Origin: Rhodospirillaceae bacterium
GTDB taxonomy: Bacteria; Pseudomonadota; Alphaproteobacteria; UBA11136
Reading direction: 5' to 3'
Assembly: GCA_018663165.1 (NCBI GenBank)
Contig: JABJES010000015.1
Location: 1 to 14,783 of the forward strand
Length of the DNA: 14,783 nt
Shown: positions 6,611 to 13,467 of the stretch, in pieces
How positions within the stretch are numbered: position 1 is the first letter of the stretch
Layout: each line of letters begins with the position of its first letter
Position numbers and translations under genes: made by a program
Notes under the pieces: model-generated
Databases searched by the model: none
Seen by the model: only the letters and a program-made list of their open reading frames with translations
What the model was told of the DNA's origin: nothing

Positions 6611-7414
6611 ATGACAGTTACCGGCATTCTATCAAATGCTTTTTCCAAAAAACCCGCCGAGCATCATCTTTTGTTCCTCAAATGGCTGAGTTTCACCGGA
6701 GTCATTCTGTTTGTTGCCGCCGTTTTCTGGAATCAAGGCCTACTCAAGAGTCTTTATGCCAGTGATATCAGCTACATCTCTTTTCTGATCACGATCCTTT
6801 ATTTCGTCGCCTCTACGATCTGTGCCGTTCAGATTTTTCTGGTCTCAAGAGAGCTCAACGAAACCAGAGAAATTAACGAAATCCTGCATCAAGAAGAAAA
6901 TCTTCAGCTTATATATAACGAGAAAATATCCGGGCTAAAAACCAAAAGCGGGAAGAGCCTTCCAAAATGTCTGCTCTCGGATTACATCCGCGACCTATTG
7001 CGCTCAAAAACCCACACGGATAACGAACCCCCAGCCCTGGCCAAAGAAAACCACCTCTTTGACGCCTATATCGACCAATTGAGAAACAGACATGACATCG
7101 GTTGGTTCATGGCCGATGTCATGCTCAAACTGGGACTCCTTGGAACGGTTATCGGATTCATCATGATGCTGTCATCTGTGACCGGCATCAGCTCATTTGA
7201 GCCGAGCATGATGCAAGAAGTTCTGATCAATATGAGTGGCGGCATGCGGGTTGCCCTTTTCACCACTCTGTCAGGACTTATCGGCTCGATTTTAGTCACA
7301 ATCCAGTTCCGCCTGCTTGATGGTGGCACCGAAAACCTTCATGTCCAAATGGTCAAAATCATTGAAGTTGAGGTAGCGTCTGCCTTGTCACAAAAGCCCG
7401 GCAAAGGGAACTGA
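6611..7414 (+). CDS. MotA/TolQ/ExbB-family proton channel subunit
   Basis: Inner-membrane protein of 267 residues, predicted to form the channel ring of a proton-driven stator. Predicted membrane segments: about 22-40 (LKWLSFTGVILFVAAVFW), 54-78, 165-190 and 210-233. Residues 80-160 are charged, cytoplasmic and partly helical. The family core is in the last two helices: LGLLGTVIGFIMML (174-187), then MSGGMRVALFTTLSGLIGS (208-226), matching the GLLGTVxG and ALxTTxxGL patterns of TolQ/ExbB. GAGG seven bases before ATG 6611 is a good ribosome-binding site. It is the first gene of a four-gene operon, two bases from the ExbD-like gene. No TonB, Tol-Pal or flagellar gene lies nearby, so it should not be named exbB, tolQ or motA. 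It has two hydrophobic segments before the long cytoplasmic loop, as in MotA, rather than one as in ExbB. Confidence 0.9.
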   Translation: MTVTGILSNAFSKKPAEHHLLFLKWLSFTGVILFVAAVFWNQGLLKSLYASDISYISFLITILYFVASTICAVQIFLVSRELNETREINEILHQEENLQLIYNEKISGLKTKSGKSLPKCLLSDYIRDLLRSKTHTDNEPPALAKENHLFDAYIDQLRNRHDIGWFMADVMLKLGLLGTVIGFIMMLSSVTGISSFEPSMMQEVLINMSGGMRVALFTTLSGLIGSILVTIQFRLLDGGTENLHVQMVKIIEVEVASALSQKPGKGN

Positions 7415-7416
7415 GC

Positions 7417-8010
7417 GTGTATCGACGACGACGATCCACAACCGATCCCTTCACCGACCTGCTGTTTAATGCCCTGCTCGGATTCACCTTTCTGTTTTTC
7501 ATCACCATCATGTTTATGAATCCGGTGACGAAAACAGGTAAGGTTGATTTAAAAGCAGAATATATCATCACCCTGAGCTGGCCCGACGGGAATACGGATG
7601 ATATCGATATCTGGGTCGAAGGCCCCGAAGGCAATCTGCTGTGGTTCCGCGACCCGGAAGTCGGCCTTCTACATCTTGACCGGGATGACAGAGGGGCGCT
7701 GAAAGACACGCTAACCATCAATGGGGAAACGATCGTCAATCCACTCAATCAGGAAATCGTCACCCTGCGCGGGCTTGTGCCCGGTGAATACGTGGTCAAT
7801 GTCCACTATTACGAAACGAAGACCAAGGAGCCTGTGAAGGCAACGGTAAAGGTGGAAAAGGTCAACCCTATACTGGAAGTAATATACTATGGATCCGTCA
7901 TAACTGAAAAAGTAGGCGAAGAAAAAACCGCAGTAAGATTTACAATCGCACCGGACGGAAGCATAAGGGGAATCAATTCCCTGCCCAAAAAACTTGTCAA
8001 AATGAACTGA
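7417..8010 (+). CDS. ExbD/MotB-like single-TM protein with DUF2135/PPC-like periplasmic domain
   Basis: Probable moving-rod partner of the preceding channel protein, 197 residues. A basic cytoplasmic start (MYRRRRSTTD) leads to PFTDLLFNALLGFTFLFFIT, one membrane helix (about 14-34) with Asp14 at the place of the proton-carrying Asp of ExbD, TolR and MotB. The periplasmic part (about 42-197) looks all-beta: YIITLSWPDGNTDDIDIWVE, GPEGNLLWF, LHLDRDDRGAL, LRGLVPGEYVVNVHYYE. The W-x-D-x2-T-D-x-D-x-W pattern and the pGeYvvnvhyy strand recall DUF2135/YfaP and PPC-type beta sandwiches; this is pattern recognition, not a search result. There is no ExbD periplasmic fold and no OmpA-type peptidoglycan-binding motif. 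Start is GTG 7417, two bases after the previous stop, with AAGGGAA upstream. Family name unknown. Confidence 0.88.
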   Translation: MYRRRRSTTDPFTDLLFNALLGFTFLFFITIMFMNPVTKTGKVDLKAEYIITLSWPDGNTDDIDIWVEGPEGNLLWFRDPEVGLLHLDRDDRGALKDTLTINGETIVNPLNQEIVTLRGLVPGEYVVNVHYYETKTKEPVKATVKVEKVNPILEVIYYGSVITEKVGEEKTAVRFTIAPDGSIRGINSLPKKLVKMN

Positions 8011-8040
8011 GCTTAAGAAAAGCAAGAGAAGGAAGATTAC

Positions 8041-8562
8041 ATGTCTGCGATAATACTCATTCTTGTGAGCTGTTACGTTCTTATTGCCCTTCTATTGGCG
8101 ATATTCTGTCTCCAGACCCGTTACCACTGGGGGCTGAAAGCGGTCATGATCGTGGTGGTATCCTTATTTTACAGCCTCAATTATTTTTCCACGCTGGATA
8201 TGCTCGGCTGGCCGACAGAACAAAAGCTTCCCGACAATTTCCGCCTGGTCGCGACGCAGATTATTGAGGCCAACAAAATCACGGACAGTGAAGGGGCTAT
8301 TTATATCTGGGCAACACCATTCGATAAAACTCTCGGCCTGACCACCCCACGAGCCTATCAGATTCCCTATTCTGAAAAACTCCACCAACAGTTGTCTGGA
8401 GCGATGGAAAAACAAAAACAGGGAATCACTCAAATAGGCCGCAAGAAGAAAGCGGAAGGCGCCGGCCTCCCGAGCGCGTCGACTCAAAAAGCCAAAAGCG
8501 TTCCCAATACCCTTGAGATTGAATTTTACAATTTGCCCGAAACCAGCTTGCCGGAAAAATGA
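8041..8562 (+). CDS. Hypothetical two-TM membrane protein of the ExbB-like operon
   Basis: No family recognised. 173 residues: two hydrophobic segments at about 3-23 (AIILILVSCYVLIALLLAIF) and 33-50 (LKAVMIVVVSLFYSLNYF), then a soluble region of about 120 residues. The soluble part starts with EQKLPDNFRLVATQII, has a strand-like GAIYIWATPFDK, an LTTPRAYQIPYSEKLHQQL motif, a Lys/Gln-rich stretch, and ends in LEIEFYNLPETSLPEK. With two TM helices both ends should be on the same side, cytoplasmic if the short N-terminus is inside. AGGAAG eight bases before ATG 8041 supports the start. It is 30 bases from the ExbD-like gene and overlaps the lipoprotein gene by four bases (ATGA), so co-translation is expected and a structural role in the same machine is inferred. 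Confidence 0.85.
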   Translation: MSAIILILVSCYVLIALLLAIFCLQTRYHWGLKAVMIVVVSLFYSLNYFSTLDMLGWPTEQKLPDNFRLVATQIIEANKITDSEGAIYIWATPFDKTLGLTTPRAYQIPYSEKLHQQLSGAMEKQKQGITQIGRKKKAEGAGLPSASTQKAKSVPNTLEIEFYNLPETSLPEK

Positions 8563-9302
8563 TGTTTTCAAGTACCCTACATAAATTAGTCACAGCACCG
8601 CTTATCAAGCCAGCACGGTGCATCCTGCTTGTTGCTTTTCTTCTTGTCGGTTGCGGCGAAGGGGAAAGGTCATATTTTCCTTTTAATGAAAATATGGTCT
8701 GGGGATACCGCATTACCATCTTAGGCCATATTATCAACCTGGAAGATCACAGGTCCTACATAACCAATTTTGCCGTCGTTGATAGCGGAGATGACCCCGC
8801 CCTGATTCGCATGCGTCATGACGGGGAGCTTTTTTTCTATGGTGAGACTGATAAAGGGCTTCGCCTGATCGGTCAGGGAAAAAATGCAACGCCCCCCACT
8901 TCACTGGCCTATGTATTTGCTTATCCAGCCGCGGAAGGAACGACCTGGAACAGAAAGGAAAAAACCTTTCTGTTGGAGAGACGATTCCGGGTTCAACAGG
9001 TTCCGGTCTCGGTAGAGATTGATATGGCCTATCGCATTGAAGCAACTAACGATACCGTTTCGGTTCCTGCCGGCACCTTTACCGACTGTGTGCGAATCAG
9101 AGGAGAAGGAAAGGTCGAACATTACATTAGCAATGAATTCGGCACCATTCATATTGCAGTGGAAGATGTGTCCTGGTACGCCCCTGGCGTAGGTCTGGTA
9201 AAAACGACACGCAAGGAAATCTCTCCTGAGGAAACTGGCATCGACGGCGAATACATCAAAGAACTTGAATTCTTCGATGACGGTTCCTGGCTCTGGAGCT
9301 AG
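8559..9302 (+). CDS. Lipoprotein of the ExbB-like operon
   Basis: Exported lipoprotein, 247 residues. A long basic start (MMFSSTLHKLVTAPLIKPAR) precedes the hydrophobic stretch CILLVAFLLVGC; the lipobox LVGC puts the lipidated Cys at 32, followed by GEGERSYFPF. Residue +2 is Gly, so no inner-membrane (Asp+2) retention signal; outer-membrane placement is likely. The mature part is beta-rich with ENMVWGYRI near the start, VPAGTFTDCVRIRGEGK, and WYAPGVGLVKTTRKE, a strand pattern seen in many uncharacterised Gram-negative lipoproteins of about 200-250 residues. Start ATG 8559 (or the next codon, ATG 8562) overlaps the previous stop. It may be the outer-membrane anchor or load of the proton-driven complex; that is inference from the operon. 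The TAG at its end overlaps the stop of the opposing gene. Confidence 0.88.
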   Translation: MMFSSTLHKLVTAPLIKPARCILLVAFLLVGCGEGERSYFPFNENMVWGYRITILGHIINLEDHRSYITNFAVVDSGDDPALIRMRHDGELFFYGETDKGLRLIGQGKNATPPTSLAYVFAYPAAEGTTWNRKEKTFLLERRFRVQQVPVSVEIDMAYRIEATNDTVSVPAGTFTDCVRIRGEGKVEHYISNEFGTIHIAVEDVSWYAPGVGLVKTTRKEISPEETGIDGEYIKELEFFDDGSWLWS

Positions 9303-10525
9303 CCCTGCTTTTTACGTGATCTGTTTTTCTTCAATGAAAGCAGGCCCATAAATTCCCAGCTCGCCATAATGATGAGAAACGGCTCCAACGGCAGGCGATA
9401 GCGAATGGATGCGGTAAATACCATGTGAATGAGAGTTGAATAAACGATCAGAAAAAAAACCGGACTCAAACGCGCTAAATTTTTCCGCCCGTCCCGGATC
9501 AAAAAGAGCAGAGACAACAAAAGAACGGGGCCGAAACTAAAAACGGAGATCAGGGCATAGGCCCCCTGATACTTTGGTGCAAAAGGGTACAGGCGCCAAT
9601 ATCTGAGAAATTTCACACCTGCCAATTCCATAAAGCGGCCGGGATCCCCAAGGATAACCTCCAGCGCCCGCGCCTTCATCGCCATATTTTTTTCAATCGG
9701 GTCCTCAACCCCGGCAAAGACTGTCCAATCAACATCCGTTGGATAAGAGGCCCCTTCTGTCGTCGCCCTCTCGATGCCACCGCCCGACCAGCTCAACTCG
9801 TTATTCCCCGAATAAAGCGATGGCCCGTCGCCAAGGTTCAGGCGAACGAACGTATCGTATTTGGCATAATTATGTACCCACCATGGCGCCATAAGCACGA
9901 GATAGACAGGCACGTAAATCAAGGTCCGCTTGAGCGCGATTGGCAGAGGCTCACGATGAACAATAGCGGCGAAAACAAAGATCAGAATGGGTGCAAGAAG
10001 ATCGAGATTGGGCTTAATCAGAATACTGACAACCAGCAGAACGGCGCCGTAAAAATATTGTTTGCGATAGAGAACGAGAAAGGCTGTCGTCAATATGAAG
10101 ATATAGAGTGGCTCACTTAAACGGCTGACAGAGAAAAAAACGAAAAATGGATAAATTGCGGTAACGATTGCCGCAAAGCGAGCCGCAGATAGATTCCGAA
10201 ATACCTCTTGAGACAGGTGAAAAACAATACCAATGGTAAGAACTGAAACGAATATATCGGCCAACTTAAGGCTAATACCGCCACCCCAGACCCAAGTCCA
10301 CAAAGGGTAAAGAGGCATATGAAGGACATCTCCAATATCCCCGCTGCTGATCAGACTCTCGCCACCAAACCTATACATCTCTGCATCTGGAAACATTTGA
10401 TCGGGATATAAAACAAGCACCAGCAGCCGGAGAAAAAGCCCACCCATCATAACCAAAAAAAGGAATCTATCGGGCAGCCAGGCAGCCAATGCCGATGCCG
10501 GAGTTGCCGACCTTAAATTGCTCAC
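9299..10525 (-). CDS. GT-C membrane glycosyltransferase (ArnT/PMT-like, GT39/GT83 type)
   Basis: Polytopic membrane protein of 408 residues that probably transfers a sugar from a polyprenyl-phosphate donor onto lipid A, a glycan or a protein in the periplasm. The first helix (about 21-40) is followed by PDAEMYRFGG (residues 46-55), the acidic first-loop motif of GT-C enzymes, then a MPLYPLWTWVWGG segment; SRLSEPLYIF (about 134-143) matches the conserved Glu region of PMT_2-type proteins. About nine to ten hydrophobic segments are visible, with a soluble loop around 225-290 (NYAKYDTFVRLNLGDGPSLY). It ends in a basic KKNRSRKKQG tail. At 408 residues it is shorter than ArnT (about 550) and lacks its C-terminal periplasmic domain. 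Start is GTG 10525 with GAGGG 11 bases upstream, a rather long spacing. Monocistronic, convergent with the lipoprotein gene. Confidence 0.85.
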   Translation of the reverse strand: MSNLRSATPASALAAWLPDRFLFLVMMGGLFLRLLVLVLYPDQMFPDAEMYRFGGESLISSGDIGDVLHMPLYPLWTWVWGGGISLKLADIFVSVLTIGIVFHLSQEVFRNLSAARFAAIVTAIYPFFVFFSVSRLSEPLYIFILTTAFLVLYRKQYFYGAVLLVVSILIKPNLDLLAPILIFVFAAIVHREPLPIALKRTLIYVPVYLVLMAPWWVHNYAKYDTFVRLNLGDGPSLYSGNNELSWSGGGIERATTEGASYPTDVDWTVFAGVEDPIEKNMAMKARALEVILGDPGRFMELAGVKFLRYWRLYPFAPKYQGAYALISVFSFGPVLLLSLLFLIRDGRKNLARLSPVFFLIVYSTLIHMVFTASIRYRLPLEPFLIIMASWEFMGLLSLKKNRSRKKQG

Positions 10526-10747
10526 CTTATTCAGTCCCTCGCCTGGCTAGATTACAGGCATCAAAGTTTCTCATGGTCATATCTCACCTATGCCTCAATC
10601 AATCCCTGAAACATTTTATATCGTTCAACAAAATTAAACGCCGTTAATTAACCGGATTGAAATTATTTTACGCTAGGGTTTATCTCGCCTTCGGGCACAA
10701 GTGGGAGAGCGGTGATGGGAGCAAACGCCTTATTTTAGGGGCCGGCT

Positions 10748-10942
10748 ATGCATACCTTAATCACTGAGCGTCGTTATTTTACCCAAAGCCTCATCCAAGC
10801 CGTCGAGGTTGACGGTGCCATTCACTATGCCCGAGAAAATTGCCTCAACGGAGTTGTTACGGAAATTCTGGCGGAATGGAATGCCCGTTCACGTTGGAAC
10901 CCCGCCCTGATGCCACGGGTCACCTCACCTGGTGAATTTTAG
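10748..10942 (+). CDS. Small hypothetical ORF, 64 codons
   Basis: No family recognised. It encodes a soluble-looking peptide with aromatic and charged residues (MHTLITERRYFTQSLIQAVE, ILAEWNARSRWNP), no signal peptide or membrane helix, and a helical middle. The start ATG 10748 has AGGGG eight bases upstream. It stands alone, divergent from the GT-C gene and convergent with the Crp/Fnr gene, with 222 free bases before it. A seven-codon frame (ATG 10715 to TAG 10738, with GGAGAG before it) lies just upstream. Composition does not look like a shadow, since no other gene overlaps it. A real small gene is plausible but unproven. Confidence 0.45.
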   Translation: MHTLITERRYFTQSLIQAVEVDGAIHYARENCLNGVVTEILAEWNARSRWNPALMPRVTSPGEF

Positions 10943-10986
10943 ACTTGCCTGGAATTACATCGACTTGAGACAAACCAATATAAAAA

Positions 10987-11685
10987 TCAGTTCTCCAGCC
11001 GTTTAATCAGAAGTTCAAGCTTACCCTTGTCTGGAATAAAAACCGAACGACCTTTCTTGCTGATGACCCCGCCGTTGATAAGATCCTTAAATACCCGGGC
11101 AACGGTTTCCCGGCTGACGGAAACCCGGCTGGCAATATTGGCCTGAGTGGGCAGGGGATAAATTGACCAGGCGCTGGACACCGCAGTGTCCGGCTTGGCC
11201 ATCTTGAGAATTTCCGAGCATATTCTCTGACAGGCGTTAAGGGTCGAAAGGTCCATCACTCGCTCGTTTGAGCGCCTGATTACCGAATTAAGCCTTTTCA
11301 TCACATTGCGGGATATTTCAGGGTGTTGATCGAGCAATTCCCGAAACCGCGACGGATTAAGGCCCGCAAGCTCACAATCCCCGACAGCGATTACCGACGC
11401 AGAGCGAGGTTCACCATCAATTGCCGCAATTTCACCGAAATAATCCCCTCTCTGAATTTCAGCAAAAGACACTTCCTTGCCGGTCAGGGAATAATCGGTC
11501 ACGTTGACCTTGCCCTTGACGACGAACATGACATCGCAATTGTTGCTTTCCTTGTCGAAAACAACCTGTTTGTCGGAAAATTTTTTCCAGGAACATTCCC
11601 CAAGCAATGCTTTTCTTTCCTCACTCTTCATGGAGGAAAGAATTTCGATAACACTGAAGGAATCACCTGTTTCCAAGGTTTCCAT
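10987..11685 (-). CDS. Crp/Fnr-family transcription regulator, cAMP-binding type
   Basis: Cytoplasmic DNA-binding regulator, 232 residues, normal length for the family. The cyclic-nucleotide fold (about 12-125) contains RGDYFGEIAAIDGEPRSASV (residues 79-98): the GE pair and the Arg-Ser pair (R94, S95) are the phosphate-binding residues of CRP-type proteins, so a nucleotide ligand is likely. There is no FNR-type four-Cys cluster at the N-terminus. A dimerisation helix (about 125-155) leads to the winged helix with TQANIASRVSVSRETVARVF (180-199), the HTH_Crp signature. AGAGG nine bases before ATG 11685 supports the start. Two dyads lie in its leader and may mediate autoregulation. It is directly downstream of the dioxygenase/radical SAM cluster, on the same strand, 107 bases away. 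A class III cyclase in the same window could supply its ligand. Confidence 0.93.
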   Translation of the reverse strand: METLETGDSFSVIEILSSMKSEERKALLGECSWKKFSDKQVVFDKESNNCDVMFVVKGKVNVTDYSLTGKEVSFAEIQRGDYFGEIAAIDGEPRSASVIAVGDCELAGLNPSRFRELLDQHPEISRNVMKRLNSVIRRSNERVMDLSTLNACQRICSEILKMAKPDTAVSSAWSIYPLPTQANIASRVSVSRETVARVFKDLINGGVISKKGRSVFIPDKGKLELLIKRLEN

Positions 11686-11745
11686 TATATTTGACCTCTG
11701 GAATTAATATTGGCAGGGGCGAGTATATCCCCTAATCACCTTGGG

Positions 11746-11764
11746 TAGAACCTTCGAAGTTCTA
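11746..11764. promoter_or_regulatory. Inverted repeat in the leader of the Crp/Fnr gene
   Basis: TAGAACCTTCGAAGTTCTA is a near-perfect dyad (TAGAAC ... GTTCTA around CTTCGAA), 61 bases before the regulator's start. A second, weaker one is AGGGG (11715-11719) with CCCCT (11729-11733). No T-run follows on either strand, so an operator or leader hairpin is more likely than a terminator. GAAC-N7-GTTC is not the usual direct-repeat LexA box of alphaproteobacteria. Confidence 0.4.
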
Positions 11765-11792
11765 CATCAATTCCAGCCAAAATAAACCGTGT

Positions 11793-12449
11793 TCAGCCTA
11801 TTGGTTGGTCCGGAAAGGCCAGCTGATCCCGAGCTTTCCAGCTATCCCTGACATAATTGATGATTATCAGCTTGCGCACACCATCAATGTGTCGCTTGTG
11901 GAAGCCGTGCATGGTGTTCGGCCCGGCGATAAAGATCAGTCCATCGTTAAACTTGTAAGGGGCGGTCGCAACCAGCTTCAAGTCATTGTCATAGACATCT
12001 GTACCCCAATCCTCCGCGCCCGGATCGGTTGATAAATAAACCAGCATGGTGAACAGTTTTTCAGGGATATCCGTATGGGGTTCGAGCCAGAAATCCCCGC
12101 TGTCCTGGCAATATTCAATCCGCAGATAGCTCCCCTTGAGATTTATCCAGCAGGTCTTTTCCAGCTTCCTGACGATCTCTTCGCTTTGCAGCACCTCGGC
12201 CACATCCCGGCAAACATCGAATTTGCCGCGATTCTCCTCGGAAAAGAATGTTCTGGAGACATTATGGGTCTCGCGGCGTCCTTCGGTTTCCTCAATTGAG
12301 GACGGCGCAAAGGGAAGGTCCTTTATCGCCTGAGAGACACCCTCTGTAAATACATCCTTGAGCAGCCAAAATCTGTAGGGTTGTGTCTCAAGATGAGAAC
12401 TCTCCAGACAGTGAGAGAATTTATCCGTAACTTCCGTACGCCGCCCCAT
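11793..12449 (-). CDS. 2-oxoglutarate/Fe(II)-dependent dioxygenase
   Basis: Cytoplasmic oxygenase of 218 residues that should couple 2-oxoglutarate decarboxylation to hydroxylation of an unknown substrate. Counted from ATG 12449, the iron ligands are H125 and D127 in LEPHTDIPEKLFTMLVYLS and H181 in GPNTMHGF; R192 in DGVRKLIIINYV is placed to bind 2-oxoglutarate. The fold matches the 2OG-FeII_Oxy_3/prolyl-hydroxylase-like group. The frame is open six bases further, to a GTG at 12455, but that GTG lies within AGGAGGTG itself; AGGAGG at 12455-12460 is spaced five bases from ATG 12449, fixing the start. Last gene of the set with the radical SAM and PhyH-like genes, 45 bases after the former. A different family from the PhyH-like enzyme despite the shared chemistry. 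Confidence 0.9.
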   Translation of the reverse strand: MGRRTEVTDKFSHCLESSHLETQPYRFWLLKDVFTEGVSQAIKDLPFAPSSIEETEGRRETHNVSRTFFSEENRGKFDVCRDVAEVLQSEEIVRKLEKTCWINLKGSYLRIEYCQDSGDFWLEPHTDIPEKLFTMLVYLSTDPGAEDWGTDVYDNDLKLVATAPYKFNDGLIFIAGPNTMHGFHKRHIDGVRKLIIINYVRDSWKARDQLAFPDQPIG

Positions 12450-12454
12450 ATTCA

Positions 12455-12460
12455 CCTCCT
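12455..12460 (-). promoter_or_regulatory. Consensus Shine-Dalgarno deciding the dioxygenase start
   Basis: On the minus strand AGGAGG stands five bases before ATG 12449. It overlaps the upstream in-frame GTG (12455), which is therefore not the start. Confidence 0.85.
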
Positions 12461-12494
12461 GATTATGGCACCCTTATACAAAGCTTGACCGGGT

Positions 12495-13430
12495 TTATGA
12501 ATAAGCTACGCATTTTTCGCAGGGCGTGCCCCGGACATCGAGGCTGAGATTCGCTGCCCGTAAGTCCTGAAATGGCTGGCTGTGCCAAGCCTCCATAAAG
12601 GACTTGTTCTTCAAATCTCCCATGTGAAAACGACCATCATGATCGAAACAGCAAGCCGAAAGATGACCATCAAATGTGATATGGCCTTCGGTAAAGACGG
12701 CCCAGCAGGGTAAGGGGTCGCGCAAAGCACCAACCCGACCAATGTTCCCGGCAACTGGCTTGGTGCCCTTGGCACCGGATGTCAGCCCTGCCTGACCATA
12801 AAGCGGCAACCAGTAATGTTCGTCCACATAAGGTCGGATTTCGGCCACCGCAGCGGACATACGTTCCAGTTGTTCGCCATCATACTGAATTGACGAGGCA
12901 TAAATGCCGCAGCGATGCCCCGTCTCGGACTCAATCTGGTCGCGGACCCGCCGCGATTCCTTGATGTTGCTGACGATGGTGTCGAATGCATCGACCTGGG
13001 TAATCTCCTTGCACTGATCCCTATCGGCGGAATTAAAGGAAAATTTCAGGCTGTCGAGCCCTGCCTCCATGCAGGCCTGAACCCTTTCGGGCGTTGCCAT
13101 GCGACCGTTGGTGGTCAGAAAGACATAAGGGAAACCAAGATCTTTGGCGAAAGCAATCGTTTCCGGCAAATCATGGAAAAGAAAGGATTCGCCGAGATAG
13201 AACATGCCGATCTCTTCAACCCCGACGTCACGCAATTCGGACAAAAGTCGGCGCAGAAGAGCGCTATCCATATCTGCCTTGTCCCGAAGTTTTTGCCCCG
13301 TAGCGCAGAAGAAACATTTGAAATCACAACGTGCCGTTAACTCGATTTTGACGCTTCGCGGTGGCGGAGGAAGAGGCGTACGATATAGCGGTGGGATGGC
13401 GGTAATCCCATCAACCCGGTCTGTAATCAT
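12495..13430 (-). CDS. Radical SAM protein with SPASM-type C-terminal domain
   Basis: Iron-sulfur enzyme of about 311 residues. From ATG 13430, the radical SAM cluster motif is C35-x3-C39-x2-C42 (ARCDFKCFFCATG). LGESFLFHDLPE carries the GE-like region, and FLTTNGRMATPE the usual strand-4 TNG motif. The C-terminal auxiliary-cluster domain has C-x13-G-x4-C (PCWAVFTEGHITFDGHLSACC), GDLKNKSFMEAWHS, and ends in TPCEKCVAYS; the last C-x5-C-x3-C part of full SPASM is absent, so it is a shortened SPASM/twitch domain, as common in metabolite- or glycan-modifying members. The frame extends to a TTG at 13448; ATG 13430 is preferred but neither has a strong Shine-Dalgarno. It lies about 37 bases after the PhyH-like gene. 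No precursor peptide gene was seen, so a RiPP role is not supported. Confidence 0.9.
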   Translation of the reverse strand: MITDRVDGITAIPPLYRTPLPPPPRSVKIELTARCDFKCFFCATGQKLRDKADMDSALLRRLLSELRDVGVEEIGMFYLGESFLFHDLPETIAFAKDLGFPYVFLTTNGRMATPERVQACMEAGLDSLKFSFNSADRDQCKEITQVDAFDTIVSNIKESRRVRDQIESETGHRCGIYASSIQYDGEQLERMSAAVAEIRPYVDEHYWLPLYGQAGLTSGAKGTKPVAGNIGRVGALRDPLPCWAVFTEGHITFDGHLSACCFDHDGRFHMGDLKNKSFMEAWHSQPFQDLRAANLSLDVRGTPCEKCVAYS

Positions 13431-13467
13431 AAAATTTATCCAACTCAATAAGAAAAGGAGAGATTAT

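Noticed and set aside
6611..9302. Zorya anti-phage defence system (ZorAB)
   Set aside because: A MotA-like/MotB-like pair starts the operon, but there is no long ZorA cytoplasmic tail, no peptidoglycan-binding ZorB domain, and no ZorC/D/E helicase or nuclease.
10671..10747. Known riboswitch (glycine or ZTP class) in the leader of the small ORF
   Set aside because: Some G-rich words resemble such classes, but conserved core segments do not line up in order.
11746..11764. LexA (SOS) box
   Set aside because: The dyad is GAAC-N7-GTTC in inverted orientation, while the alphaproteobacterial box is a direct GTTC-N7-GTTC repeat.
12915..13340. 141-codon plus-strand frame inside the radical SAM gene
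   Set aside because: Antisense shadow; the minus strand has CxxxCxxC and SPASM motifs.
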